A stretch of DNA of 64,000 nucleotides, taken from Actinernus sp. WN-2022. Its lineage: Eukaryota > Cnidaria > Anthozoa > Actiniaria > Actinernidae. Both the position numbers and the translations under genes were made by a program. Where the stretch lies: NCBI GenBank assembly GCA_030867875.1, contig JAOWCC010000091.1, positions 186,001 through 250,000 of the forward strand, written 5' to 3'. Under the pieces are notes generated by a model, which worked only from the letters and a program-made list of their open reading frames with translations, was not told the origin of the DNA and searched no databases. This document shows positions 30,101-38,169 of the stretch, piece after piece. The first letter of the stretch is position 1. Each line of letters opens with the position of its first letter.

Positions 30101-33100
30101 CCATGTTAACACCAGGTTGAATTGCAACATACAGAGTCTGTGGTTGTTCATCATGATTGTTGGACTGGTCACTGGTTGCCAAAGCCTCCTCTACCCCTCC
30201 CTCTGTGTGTGACTCAAGCATCACATCATCTTGGGGTGACTCCATTGTTGTGACTTCCTCCTGCCGAGTCTCTGTCCCATCATCTGTTTCCTGACCCTCA
30301 CTTGGATCCTGGGTGATAGTTTTGTCTGGAATCTCAACATTCTCTTCCTCAGCTGGCTGTTGTTCGTGTGGCTGTTTTGCATTGCCCTGTGCATTTCCTT
30401 CTTTTTCAGTGGCTCCATCTAAAACTGGTGCCATGGAGGAATCTAGGACTGAAGTATAGAAGAAGATTGTGTTAAAGGCATCATGGGATTGAAATAGCTT
30501 ATTATCTGTCAAAACAGAGTTTGAAGACTGAAAATATCAATTCACAGCCAAACATGATTCAGTGTTTGGGTTAACATGCCTCAAGAAAGCCATTTACATG
30601 CTTACATGTAGATGGACTGAGAATGTTCATTCAGTGCAATCAATCATATTACAGCTCTCTCCCAAATAAGCTTCTCAAACTCAATAATTGGGTCATCCCA
30701 TTTTGATGTGATCCAAATCACTAGTCACATTTACATGTAACTTAAGTGATGTTCCTCTGGCCTTCTGTTGGGCATCAACACACTGTCATCAAACACTTTA
30801 ACTAACTGTACAATCATAAAATTATTACTAAGAGAAGTGAAGCCGGGGTGGCACAGTGGTTATTAGGGCAGTTCCACATCACGGACGTTACATCTCAGAC
30901 AAGATTTTGAACCTTTTTATTTCTCTAGATAAATGCCAAAAGACAGTTTGCCAAATTTTCAATATCATAACTCTTTACCAGAATACAGTAATACTTAAAA
31001 TAACATGAGTAAGAATTTGGGCATTTTATACATTATTAAAATGCAAGAAAAATCACTGTCGCGGACGTTACATGGAAAACAACCAATATTCCAAGCAGAA
31101 ATCTTCAAAGTTAACTTGCTGTGAGATGAGATGGTACACCAGGCTAGTTTTATAATTTGAAGTATGCAGGTAGTGGATAGTTATTTCTTCAGTGCCAAAA
31201 TATCATCATCACCTTCTTTACTTTTGGATGAGGGGAGAAAAACCAGTGTCACGGACGTTACATCATTTGTTGCGGACGTTACATGTGCAAAATAGCCTAA
31301 CAAGGGTGGTGGATAATATGAACATTTTAGGATGTCCAGCAGTCAAACAGCTGTACGTATAACAAGCTTTAGTAAACCCTCTTTGATAACATTATATTAT
31401 GAGTCCAGAACATTTTCTAAGTTTTATTTAACATTGGTAATAATATTGTTTTTGATTACCACCCAAATAATTAATATTTATCCAATTTGGTGTAATTTTT
31501 GATGATTTTTTAATATTACATGTACTTTGGGTTTCCCTAATTGGTGAAGCCAATGAAACAATGTAGCTAATAATGCTATATTTTATAACCCTGAGGTATC
31601 CAGACTTCATGAAACCTTTAATTGCCCTTATAACTTCCATTTTCAAATTTACCATAATCCCCTCTCTCATATGGAACTGCCCTTAATTAAGCACTTTGCC
31701 TCTCACCTCTGTGGCCCAGGTTCGAATCCTGGCCGCAGTGCCATATGTGAGTTGAGTTCGTTGGTATCTCGCCCTTGCTCCGAGGGTTTTTCTCCGGGTT
31801 CTCCGGTTTTCCTCCCTCCGCCAAAACCAACACGCTAAATTCCAATTCGATCTGTGGATTAGCCGGGACCTGGCTTTGATCAGCCCCCATGGTTGTTTCA
31901 GCTGGTCTCATTAGAAATTCAGAGTGAAGGAAAAGATGGAAATAAAAATCAATGTAGTCTCAAACCATCCACCTCATGATCTGATTAATGACCCAACTTC
32001 TAGTCCTCTGTCTTGTCCACCAAACTCTTAATAGACACATTTGCTGTTTCCTGCTAGCAGAGCCTCCATTTTCTCCCTTTCTTTTGTAATACTTTGAAAA
32101 GAAGTCTCATCCCCCCCCCCCCCCCCCCCCAAAGTTGGTTCCCAAAGTGATAACAAATGAAAAGAAGGAAAACAAGGCTCTACTATCAGGAAACACTTGT
32201 TAATTGACCACGAGAAAATAACAATGACAAGCCTTGTGGTCAATAATAATTTTTGTATGCAGCAAAATACCTAGCGGTATAAAGTAATTTATGAATACAG
32301 GTATTGTTTGAGCATGTAAGTCATATATTGAAGAGTCATTCAGAATGTTCTGCCCATGGTACTTTATTAGATCAAAACACCTTGAAAGCAAACATGGTCT
32401 GTTTTGTTGGTGCGATCCAGTAAAAACCATTAAGTGATTACATTGTATCTGCAATCACAAATTCATTTGTCAGCTAGCTAGCTTACTCAATGAATAAATA
32501 AAATAATAAAAATAAAATAACTTTGTCTGAAATCAGTCAGCCATTGCCCTACCAGCCCCACTTTTGTATTATTTCAAATGTTTTAATGCTAATAACTGCT
32601 ATTCCCAACATTTTAAAGTTTATATAGCAACATTTCTTAAAACACAATCATGTTAAGGGGGCACTTACATAATATGCATGTCATATAAAAGCCAGAATGT
32701 TTTAAAATTGGGCAAAGATTACCAGCAAGACAGCTTAATTAAGACCAATACACCTTGTTTTCATGATTCAACTCAAGGCCATTCCAGGGGATTGCATAAT
32801 TATAGTCCATAAATGCCGAACTTTTTAAATAAATGCCCCCATCCTGGACTCAAATAAACACTGGGTCTCAAGCAAATGCAAGTTTGTTGTAATGGGAGAC
32901 AGAGCGAGCTACCTGCCTAGAAAATGAGCAAACAAAAAGGCAACCAATTCAAGGAAGACAATATTTAATATCTACATGTATTATCCATGATTTTCTTATT
33001 TCTTTGTGGAAGAATGAAACTGTTTTGGGGCCCTTTCATAGCCTTTGATAAATTTTTAGGTTGCATTATTGTGTAATATGGCATCGGCATGCCAGTCATG

Positions 33101-34685
33101 GTAAATTGAATTTATTAAATGCCCCCGCAAAGCTATCCAGTTTATAGAACTGAACGGTCCGAACTGAACTACCTACACCACAAAAGCTTTCTCTTGAAAT
33201 TTGGGGGAAATGCCAGAGAAAATGACTGTCAAAGGGCAAAAGATAAAGATAAATAAAAGGTGATATATGAGCAAAACCGGTTGTGATTTTTGTGGCGAGA
33301 ATCAATCCATATCTATAGGTGATCCTATCCGATCCGTGATCCAATCCCTGATCCGGTCTGATCTGTGATCCGATATGATCCAGGTTACTATGGTGTGTTC
33401 TAAGAACTGGTGATATTCATTAAATAAATATGGACTGACTAACCTCGTTCTCATAAGAAAGGTGGCCATTTTTGCATACATATATCGGTTACAATTTATA
33501 ATACGTTTTACAAATTCCTTTAAGTTTGATCTTAAGTTTTTACTCTTAGGAAATCCCAAGAAATGCCTTCTCGTAGGACTTTTATTTCATAACTCTGCTG
33601 AGGTCTTGATATAGAACCTTGGCTGCTATGGCCGAGTATAGGCGGCATCACGAGCACTGCTCGCACCACACCTCGCCATACAAAGTCTGAATTACTAATT
33701 GGAAGTGAACTGAACGCAATAATTAAGAACGAAAAACCGAAAAGCTAACTAAAGATCATTTCTGATTGATAGTACCCATTAGCATTACTCGGGTTTCAAA
33801 AGAGAAAGTGAACCGTATCGTTTGCTTGCTAATTAGTTCCCTTTGTAATTGTAGAGCCGCATGCTAACACGAGGAAGACGCTTTGGACGTATTTCGCTTA
33901 AAAAGACAGTTTTACACCTAGTTACAGCACTTCGAATTATAAGTAAGCTGGTCTGGGTCAAAGAGAAAGAACTTAATCCGTTTTCCATAAGTAAAACTCG
34001 CTATATATAAACATCGCCATGATATTTGAGCTCGTGCAAGAAATGAAAGTGAAGCGGCTTCAACAGACGAAACCCAACAGACAACATGGCGCCCATTTCG
34101 ACACAATTTCGACTGAATAAAACGAACTTCACTCAGTTGTATGAGATTCATAAGAACCCAAAACCTTGTTTAGATCAAATCTGCCCGAGTTTCTCCAAGC
34201 GAGATCTCGACAGTGAACCTTTTTAGTGTTTTAGGCACAAGATGCGAGGGTCAGCGGAGAACACTCAGCATCAAGTGTTCAACATCATCCGCTGACCTTG
34301 AACACGACAAACTCGCTGGAAAAAAACATCAAGAAATGACGGTACCTCCAGAATATCCTCGTAAACTGCTACAGAAACAATCCAGCTAAACTTTTGACGA
34401 ATTAAGACACAAGCAAAGCTCTATATGTGCTGTGGAGAGAGTCTTATGGATTTTCCTGGACTACTGTTTTAGTTCGTTACGAGTCGAGTCTTGGTGGGCG
34501 AACAAGAGAGGGAGTTTACTGTGTAGAAAACTACCTCGATCTCTGCTTTATATGGCGTGTTTCTGTTTTCTGGCTTTGATTTACGGATAGTTTAGACACT
34601 TTTGAAGCCGTTAGAGGTAATAACTGCACTAAATGTTGGATTTCTCTTCCACCTTACCTTGCTGGTCGTTCACAGTTGTCGCCAT
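2476..34685 (-). CDS. 15-finger C2H2 zinc-finger transcription factor (whole gene, 13 coding exons)
   Basis: Joined coding exons are 34685-34658, 30448-29984, 27741-27494, 23041-22741, 18810-18634, 14094-13944, 11380-11184, 10752-10514, 8662-8482, 7890-7723, 6316-6159, 4748-4473 and 3162-2476. Every junction is GT..AG, all phases match, and the 3,276 nt give 1,091 aa. Residues 1-350 are acidic and rich in Gln, Thr, Val and Ala. About 353-775 hold 15 C2H2 fingers joined mostly by TGEKP-type linkers. 776-1091 are Gln/Thr/Ala-rich and end in an acidic Gln-rich tail. This is the plan of a sequence-specific nuclear DNA-binding regulator with activation-type flanks. Fingers 4 and 5 have four residues between their cysteines (TFIIIA/ZNF143-like); the others have two. 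Introns repeatedly fall in phase 1 inside the HTG-EKP linker, so exons carry finger pairs. I cannot name a one-to-one vertebrate orthologue. The exon model is strong; target genes are unknown. Confidence 0.93.
3465..3648 (+). repeat. tRNA-derived SINE family B, copy 1
   Basis: The sequence after a tRNA-like head shares CTCTTCTAATCTA, AACCTGTTGTGTTATTT, ACACAACAGCCTGATATTCTG (given in pieces) and CACTCATGATTGTAA with the reverse complement of 50908-51152. The two copies differ by scattered substitutions. Confidence 0.75.
3673..4031. mobile_element. MITE with long terminal inverted repeats, copy 2
   Basis: The ends are the same as in 745-1093 (ATGCATCAGGAGTTCCGGAC..), and the interior is present in the opposite orientation. 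It lies in the last intron of the zinc-finger gene. Confidence 0.85.
4203..4385. repeat. 20-bp minisatellite, about 9 units
   Basis: The unit is AGTGTAAACTCGTGCCGTCT with variants CTTTTGTCGTCC and CGTGTTCCTTAT. It sits in the intron between exons 12 and 13 of the zinc-finger gene, 88 bp from exon 12. Confidence 0.9.
4473..4748 (-). CDS. Zinc-finger gene, exon 12 (end of finger 15, basic patch, acidic region)
   Basis: Acceptor CCTAAG|GTT and donor CAGCAA|GTAAGT bound 276 nt, phase 0 to phase 0. [17 protein letters not shown] completes finger 15 and adds a basic patch that could act as a nuclear-localisation signal. The remainder is acidic, with Glu, Val, Thr and Ala. Confidence 0.93.
4795..4852. 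repeat. (ACTA/ACTC)n simple repeat
   Basis: Imperfect tetranucleotide run of CTAA, with CTCA variants, in the intron just upstream of zinc-finger exon 12. Confidence 0.85.
6159..6316 (-). CDS. Zinc-finger gene, exon 11 (finger 14 and most of 15)
   Basis: Acceptor CTTCCAG|GTG and donor ATGAAG|GTGAGA bound 158 nt, phase 1 in and 0 out. Finger 14 is [15 protein letters not shown]. Finger 15 is [13 protein letters not shown], and its final VH is the first two residues of exon 12. Confidence 0.95.
6330..7020. repeat. Degenerate inverted-repeat element in a zinc-finger intron
   Basis: The left end (GTTCACACGTATGAAAACGC, then CCGTTTAAAAAAG) and right end (TTGCGTTTAAAAAAAAAACGG, then ATACGTCTGG) are inverted relatives. 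The block is rich in GTTTTCG and CACACGAGA motifs. It has no gene. Confidence 0.55.
7723..7890 (-). CDS. Zinc-finger gene, exon 10 (fingers 12-13)
   Basis: Acceptor TTTTCAG|GAG and donor ACGG|GTTGGT bound 168 nt, phase 1 to phase 1. Finger 12 is [15 protein letters not shown] and finger 13 is [15 protein letters not shown]. The linker is SDDKP. Confidence 0.95.
8482..8662 (-). CDS. Zinc-finger gene, exon 9 (fingers 10-11)
   Basis: Acceptor TTCACAG|TCC and donor ACAG|GTAACC bound 181 nt, phase 0 in and 1 out. The exon opens with SVHTGDKP, which completes finger 9. It then encodes [15 protein letters not shown] and [15 protein letters not shown]. All ligands are present. Confidence 0.95.
8849..9262. 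repeat. 73-bp tandem repeat, about 5.5 units
   Basis: GCGAAAAGTGCTTTTCG-type starts recur at 8866, 8939, 9012, 9085, 9158 and 9231, exactly 73 bp apart. Each unit has a small palindrome (CGAAAAGTGCTTTTCG) and TCTGATTGGCTACTCAAACT, with an ATTGG (CCAAT-type) box. Confidence 0.92.
10514..10752 (-). CDS. Zinc-finger gene, exon 8 (fingers 7-8 and most of 9)
   Basis: Acceptor GGTTAG|GAG and donor CATCAG|GTAAGC bound 239 nt, phase 1 in and 0 out. Finger 7 ([17 protein letters not shown]) has Ala-Cys where Phe usually stands, so its hydrophobic core is atypical. Finger 8 is [15 protein letters not shown]. Finger 9 begins [10 protein letters not shown] and its last histidine comes from exon 9. Confidence 0.95.
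11184..11380 (-). CDS. Zinc-finger gene, exon 7 (end of finger 4, fingers 5-6)
   Basis: Acceptor GGTAG|AG and donor ACAG|GTTAGA bound 197 nt, phase 2 in and 1 out. The junction completes LRVHRRVH of finger 4. Finger 5 is [17 protein letters not shown] with the wide cysteine spacing, and finger 6 is [15 protein letters not shown]. Alternative use of the next AG would break the frame. Confidence 0.94.
12114..12415. mobile_element. MITE with AAAGGGGCTGTGTCA-type ends, copy 1
   Basis: The left end is TTAAAGGGGCTATGTCATGG and the right end CCGTGACACAGCCCCTTTAA, as inverted repeats. The interior resembles 51155-51335, including GAGGTTCGTTAGTTCA. Confidence 0.75.
13265..13455. repeat. 39-bp minisatellite, about 5 units
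   Basis: The unit is GGGCCTTTCAATTCTACTGA followed by GAACCCTCAGCTCTGCATA. The period is 13 codons, which keeps an open frame on the minus strand, but splicing of the surrounding gene excludes it. Confidence 0.9.
13944..14094 (-). CDS. Zinc-finger gene, exon 6 (finger 3 and most of finger 4)
   Basis: Acceptor ATCAG|GTG and donor CTCAG|GTTGGT bound 151 nt, phase 1 in and 2 out. Finger 3 is [15 protein letters not shown]. Finger 4 starts [12 protein letters not shown] with four residues between the cysteines, and its histidines come from exon 7. The two fingers share the sequence [20 protein letters not shown], suggesting internal duplication. Confidence 0.94.
16430..16590 (+). repeat. Dispersed repeat, copy 1
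   Basis: AGCAATTAATAATTTG, CATTGCGTTAATT, CCCTTGCATGG and TTTTTTTGCAGCCACT match the reverse complement of 46612-46800. Confidence 0.75.
17000..17740. repeat. 117-bp minisatellite, about 6.5 units
   Basis: ATCATGTGAC recurs at 17002, 17131, 17248, 17364, 17482, 17599 and 17716. The first interval is 129 bp because of an extra ACCATGCCTGCCCA-like insert. Each unit has GATGATGTCATCATTATGTC, with two CRE-like half palindromes. Confidence 0.92.
18061..18530. repeat. Minisatellite with dimeric higher-order structure, 9 units
   Basis: The base unit is CATGTAGCAAGCAATCAGTA followed by GCAAGTACATGTAGTCAA. Unit ends alternate GCCGGAGCCTTGTT and CAGAGCCTAATGTT through three consecutive pairs. It ends about 100 bp from zinc-finger exon 5. 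Confidence 0.92.
18634..18810 (-). CDS. Zinc-finger gene, exon 5 (fingers 1-2)
   Basis: Acceptor TTGCAG|ATG and donor ACTG|GTAAGT bound 177 nt, phase 1 to phase 1. Finger 1 begins [10 protein letters not shown] and ends HMREH. Finger 2 begins [10 protein letters not shown] and ends HMLIH. All zinc ligands are present. The linker between them, ASGEKQ, departs from TGEKP. Confidence 0.95.
19835..19982. repeat. Foldback element, 148 bp
   Basis: AGAAATAGAAAACGTTTACC and GGTAAACGTTTTCTATTTCT bound it. Inner arms share TACATAGCCTGATGCAAACAC. A related half is at 21297-21330. Confidence 0.85.
21501..22053. repeat. 553-bp near-perfect palindrome with pentanucleotide core
   Basis: The arm from 21501 (GTCTTAAATTTGTATAATTG..) is repeated inverted to 22053. 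Both arms end in CAAAATAAAGTTCTATA next to the core 21655-21897. The core is a 5-bp array whose unit changes stepwise: CTATA, CTATG, CGATG, CCATG/GCATG, CATCG, CATAG, TATAG. The change is symmetric about 21777. It may be two SINE or LINE 3' ends facing tail to tail. Confidence 0.92.
22741..23041 (-). CDS. Zinc-finger gene, exon 4 (Ala-rich then acidic region)
   Basis: The exon starts at ATTAG|ATT and ends at GATG|GTGAGT, phase 0 in and 1 out. Residues 248-347 include a Thr/Val-rich part, an alanine run ([12 protein letters not shown]) and a very acidic Asp/Glu/Gly stretch just before the fingers. Upstream in-frame sequence beyond the acceptor does not belong to the gene. Confidence 0.92.
24819..24899. 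repeat. Inverted repeat (foldback fragment)
   Basis: GATTGGATGCTCAGCGTGCTTGATTTT and its near reverse complement are separated by about 25 bp (shown in part). The reverse complement of the left half plus flank recurs at 27400-27475. Confidence 0.75.
26141..26298. repeat. Foldback element, 158 bp
   Basis: AATAAAAGAT..CTCCTTGTTCTATAACAAAA and the reverse complement TTTTGTTATAGAACAAGGAG form the arms. Inner arms share GGTCTTGAAAA. Confidence 0.85.
27494..27741 (-). CDS. Zinc-finger gene, exon 3 (Gln/Ser/Thr-rich region)
   Basis: Acceptor TTTGTAG|CT and donor CTGCAG|GTATTA bound 248 nt; phase is 1 in and 0 out. Residues 165-247 contain hydrophobic, Gln- and Thr-rich stretches such as [11 protein letters not shown], resembling a glutamine-rich activation domain. 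No known fold is visible. Confidence 0.92.
27859..28020. repeat. Foldback filled with palindromic GCAAGATCTTGG repeats
   Basis: CCCAGGTTGAGAATCTTG opens and CAAGATTCTCAACCTGGG closes the element. The inside is a run of 12-mers built on the palindrome CAAGATCTTG, plus a central CATGCATGATCATG. Confidence 0.9.
28213..28361. mobile_element. 149-bp inverted-repeat element
   Basis: TTATACCATGACTGGAGGGA and TCCC..GTCATGGTATAA are the ends. The arms also share AAATTAGTGATTA. Confidence 0.8.
29080..29105 (+). repeat. Poly-G tract (26 G)
   Basis: Uninterrupted G homopolymer in intron 2 of the zinc-finger gene. A second tract lies at 29735-29754 (20 G, then A and 7 G). C runs on the same strand are at 32111-32130, 34877-34891 and 36217-36234. 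Exact lengths in such runs are prone to sequencing error. Confidence 0.85.
29159..29355. repeat. Irregular tandem repeat, about 4 units of 50-60 bp
   Basis: AAGACCTTGAAGAATTAGTT recurs near 29175, 29220, 29273 and 29315 (with GATCTTG in the last), followed by AGAACT and variable CAAGTCAACTTGTCACC. Confidence 0.85.
29984..30448 (-). CDS. Zinc-finger gene, exon 2 (acidic, Gln/Glu-rich N-terminal region)
   Basis: The exon runs from acceptor CTTCAG|TCC to donor CAGG|GTGAGT, with phase 1 on both sides. It encodes residues 10-164, rich in Glu, Asp, Gln and Thr, with no zinc finger. The composition is typical of an unstructured regulatory or activation segment. Reading frame on the minus strand is open throughout. 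Confidence 0.92.
30841..31925 (+). repeat. tRNA-derived SINE, split by the 817-bp insertion
   Basis: The left part 30841-30865 has an A-box-like GGTGGCACAGTGGTTA. The right part from 31683 contains CTCTCACC and the B box GGTTCGAATCC, then a body with CCGGGTTCTCCGGTTTTCCTCC. A related antisense fragment is at about 49545-49605. Confidence 0.75.
30866..31682. mobile_element. 817-bp Harbinger-like non-autonomous element inside a SINE
   Basis: Terminal inverted repeats GGGCAGTTCC and GGAACTGCCC are flanked by TTA on both sides, the 3-bp duplication typical of PIF/Harbinger. The motif CGGACGTTACAT occurs four times inside (near 30882, 31071, 31253 and 31271). No transposase is encoded. It splits a tRNA-derived SINE in intron 1 of the zinc-finger gene. 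Confidence 0.75.
33310..33385. repeat. Degenerate GATCC/GATCTG repeat
   Basis: Short imperfect units such as GATCCGTGATCC and GATCTGTGATCC recur. No gene here. Confidence 0.7.
34658..34685 (-). CDS. Zinc-finger gene, coding exon 1 (start codon)
   Basis: This 28-nt exon encodes MATTVNDQQ plus one base of the next codon. The donor reads CAAG|GTAAGG. The start context GAAGATGGCGAC is close to the TISU element (SAASATGGCGGC) used by short-leader genes. The leftover G joins TC of exon 2 to give Val, which keeps the frame. The small size of the exon makes the start slightly less certain than the rest of the gene. Confidence 0.85.
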
Positions 34686-34689
34686 CTTC
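34674..34689 (-). promoter_or_regulatory. TISU-like start-codon element of the zinc-finger gene
   Basis: GAAGATGGCGAC around the ATG at 34685 matches SAASATGGCGGC at all but one position. In animals this YY1-related element marks genes with very short 5' UTRs. No TATA box is visible close upstream. Confidence 0.45.
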
Positions 34690-35460
34690 TTCGGTGAATG
34701 TATCCAGAATGCCGTGCGCCGCTAGTTATGCGCGGGATTGCCGTGAATTTGAAAATTATTATTCCGGGGGCGAGAGGTTTGTTCTCGCTTGCGTGCTCAT
34801 AAAGGATAAGTTATAAGGAATACTTTTCAAAATTAAAAACTTAATGTGTAATATTTCCCCATCGTATTGCCACCCACCCCCCCCCCCCCCCAAATTTTCA
34901 ACACAAATACCTGTGCTCGTTCGCGTGACGGTGTGTTATACATGTACATACATAGTTTATTCAAGGTGCAAGAAAAAAGTATTAAATTCAAAATCAACAA
35001 TGAACTATAATTAATTACGTAGAACCAGGTAGAACTGATACTGGTGAAAATAAGAAACACCCTGAAGGAAATCAAGAGGATAGCCCAATGAACGATTCCC
35101 GAACGTAAATCAAATTACTGACAAAAAACAACAACCACGGAACGTAAATGAACAATAATACAACTACAAGGCTAAATAGAGAAGATATAAAACGTATCCT
35201 ATATTTAAAATGTTTAGTGCTCAGAAAGGCTGAAGTGTCTGTTACGTATTCAAAAAAAGATTTAAGTCTTGCCCTCATCCAAAACAAAATATCAAAAGTT
35301 TTTGAAAGGTTATTTCAAACAAGAAGAAACCAAAATCGATACAGGGAGCGGAAATGTGACGAATTTTTTGGCGGACAGAGCCGAACTTGACGCCAGTAAG
35401 GGCGTTACCATTCAGGGGGTATAATTTTAGAAGGAAACGATATTTGATTTTGTTTTTCTT

Positions 35461-36122
35461 AAAGGGGAACTGAATCCTAAAATCAACCCAACGCCTATAC
35501 AAACATATATTCGAAATACATAGGTTCTGCTATTTTATTTTTCTGTGTTGCGCGTCTCGGGAAGAGAAAATCCGAAAACCTTCCTCACATCCTCCGCTAT
35601 GTACAGACGGCTCAAGTTATGTAATTTATGACGTCAGGTGCGGGGAATATCCCCAACATCGAAAAGCGGGACTAAGGGCTTCTAATTGCGGACCATTGTG
35701 TTTTCTTTGTTCTGGAAGTGTGGTCGTTTTTCCTTGGTATGTATGACGTACGATATGGGGAAATTTGCACTGAATTGAGACGCCACCAGGAGCCCATAAC
35801 CAGGAGGGTCCATATTTCCTATATAGTTGTCACAGCATTTTCCTATATAGTTGTCACAGCATTTTCCCCTCCAATTAATAGTTGCACCGTGGCGGAACAT
35901 AAGATGCCTCATTAACTACTTTTGTTATACCAAACAACATGGCTGCTAGTATGGGCTCCTGACGCCACACAATATAGATTTTTCAGCGGAAAATCGAACT
36001 TGAAGACTAGTTTTCTCTTCATAGACCGGCAACACAGAAAAATAAAATAGCAGAACTTATCTCTTTCGAATACATCTTTGTATAGTCGTTGGGTTGTTTG
36101 ATTTAGGGTTCAGTTCCCCTTT
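35461..36122. mobile_element. 662-bp element with inverted ends between the two genes
   Basis: AAAGGGGAACTGAATCCTAA and the inverted right end TTTAGGGTTCAGTTCCCCTTT bound it. Second-layer arms share GCTATTTTATTTTTCTGTGTTG. A direct 27-bp duplication (TATATAGTTGTCACAGCATT) lies in the middle. No transposase. Confidence 0.8.
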
Positions 36123-36607
36123 AACGGTTGCCCTCACGCAACCCCTGGGAAAGTTTCGGCACATTTTACACCCTAAAAGGGACGGCGGAGCACCCCTGTC
36201 AGGTGAGTAGGGGAGTCCCCCCCCCCCCCCCCCCACCCCAAAAAAAAACCGGGATCTACTGTACTAACTCTTTGCCACTACACTACTGATAGGCTCTCGG
36301 GTTTTTTTTTGCCGACCCGAAAACTAAACCCGAGAGCCTGTAAGCAGGCTACACTACTGAGTACGCTAGTTGAAATCACTGCCAGCAAAAAAGAATAATA
36401 AGACATCAATAGAATAATTATATACAACTGCAGTCAAACGGTAAACAATGCTTGCTGATGCTGTTTGAAAAGAAGCTTGGTGCCATTTATACAAAAAATG
36501 TATAATACAATTCCTGACATCATATTTTGAGATACAGTTATTTGTTGACTGTTGCTGTTCATTTATAATCACTTGCTAGCGAAGGCTCCAGGGAGTCACA
36601 TAATATA

Positions 36608-36923
36608 GTATTTTATCCTCACTGAATACCCCTTATCACATCGCGTAAGCTAAGTTATGGGCGAGATCCGCGACTGCTGTGGTAAGACGTGAACAGCGAG
36701 GGTAGTGGCGGCGGGTGCTGTCAACCGCCACCACCAGAGGAGGGGGGTGGGGCGAACTTCTCCCGGTCATTGTACGAAGAACTACGAGATTCTGGCCCAC
36801 GAGGCTGCCTGAAAATCGCACTCTCCCGCTATGCATGATGCACGCTCTTAGCATTCCCAGGGGCCCAGGCGTTGTGAATTCCACACGCTTCGCGATACGC
36901 TAATTAGATATTCAGTGAGAATA
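36608..36923. mobile_element. 316-bp insertion with inverted ends, absent from the duplicate
   Basis: In copy 2 (55852) CATAATATA runs directly into GGACAAAG; here 316 bp separate them. The ends carry ATCCTCACTGAATA and TATTCAGTGAGAATA as inverted repeats, with a probable 3-bp ATA duplication. The interior is GC-rich compared with its surroundings. Confidence 0.75.
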
Positions 36924-37999
36924 GGACAAAGATATGAACGATTAATTTAGCCTCGTTCTCACTTGTGACATAGGCATACTAAGACAAGCAACATACGCAG
37001 ACGTAGTAATGCATTGATCATTAGCGCCGCTTGTTCCTATCTGTGAGAATAAGTACCGCTAATAATAAATACGGCACTGCATCATATGGTGCTTGTGCTT
37101 ATGTCGTTTTGTCGCCAATGAGGACTGTAGGCTTTAAAGACCATCACCGTTAAAGACAGTTTATTCTTCTGCGAAACAAAAGAAGTAGAAAGGAGAGCGT
37201 ATGTTCAGTTGTACTTGTACCGAGTAGTGTCTCGGGCTTGTTCAATTGTAAAAGTACTCGTTACGCGCTTATAAACAGTAAATTCGACATACCTAGGTTT
37301 GAAACAGTTAATTATGGCATGGAAAGCATTAAATTAGGGCCGTTTACATGGACAAAGCTTAGGCCTAGTCTTAAGACTGGGTCCAGTCTAAATTCGTGTA
37401 ACAAAATAAGGTTAGATTTATAAAGTCTGTTAGAAAATAATTCTTACTGCTGCAAATTATGCAGCTCATGATATAATTAGTTCTTGCATATTAATTCTTA
37501 GATTTTATAATAGATTTTTTAAATTATAGTTATAGTAGATTTAAAAATTGTACATAACTCTAGGTAGGATACATCTTTTCTTTTATCTTTTTTAACTCTA
37601 TTTTTTGTGTCCCCTATTAGCTGAACAGCTAAACACATTTACAACGAAATAAAGTTATTATTATATATTATAGTTATTGTTATTATTGTTATTATTATTA
37701 TAGTTATTTTAAGTTATTATTATTATTATTATTATTGTTATTATTTGGTCCTTAGCCGTTCGGTAGCCTTCAGAAGCCTGTTACGTCATGTCAAAATACG
37801 AAACACTCGTTAAATGAAATATAGAAAAACAATATTTTTGTCAATCAAATTGATAACGCCCGGCATTGGTAGAATAGTTTTGGCATTTCGCCTGTGATCA
37901 AAACTCGATCTAATTCTAATTTTGTTCTCATCAATTTGAGAGCTAGAGAACGCTCGGCCTTGTTCTCGGGATATGGTCTTTATCGTTGCTGTACCAGGG

Positions 38000-38169
38000 T
38001 CAGTGTTCTGTCTCCACGATTTCTGCTGCATACGTATTAACATGGCCGTCTTGGGTCACATTCAGCTTGTCCAGTTGCTTTCTTAAAGATAATACTTCAT
38101 CGGCGAGGTGTTTTACACTCTGACGTAGTTCCACCAGTGTTGAAGAATGCATCCTGAACACTGTATCGT
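38000..38169 (-). CDS. Channel gene, exon 8 (cytoplasmic coiled-coil tail, stop)
   Basis: Acceptor GTTGCAG|ACG starts the exon in phase 1; TGA is at 38000-38002. The tail LVELRQSVKHLADEVLSLRK has hydrophobic residues at heptad spacing, so a short coiled coil that could promote assembly is likely. The copy at 56632-56801 encodes the same tail. Confidence 0.9.

Larger units (their letters stand above)
34686..37999. other. Intergenic region between the channel 3' end and the zinc-finger start
   Basis: It must hold the channel 3' UTR and poly(A) site and the zinc-finger promoter. A minus-strand AATAAA near 37161 is kept in the duplicate near 56057, a possible but unproven poly(A) signal. The rest is the 662-bp and 316-bp elements and, at about 37590-37830, a (TTA)n-tailed insertion missing from the duplicate. 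Confidence 0.6.
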
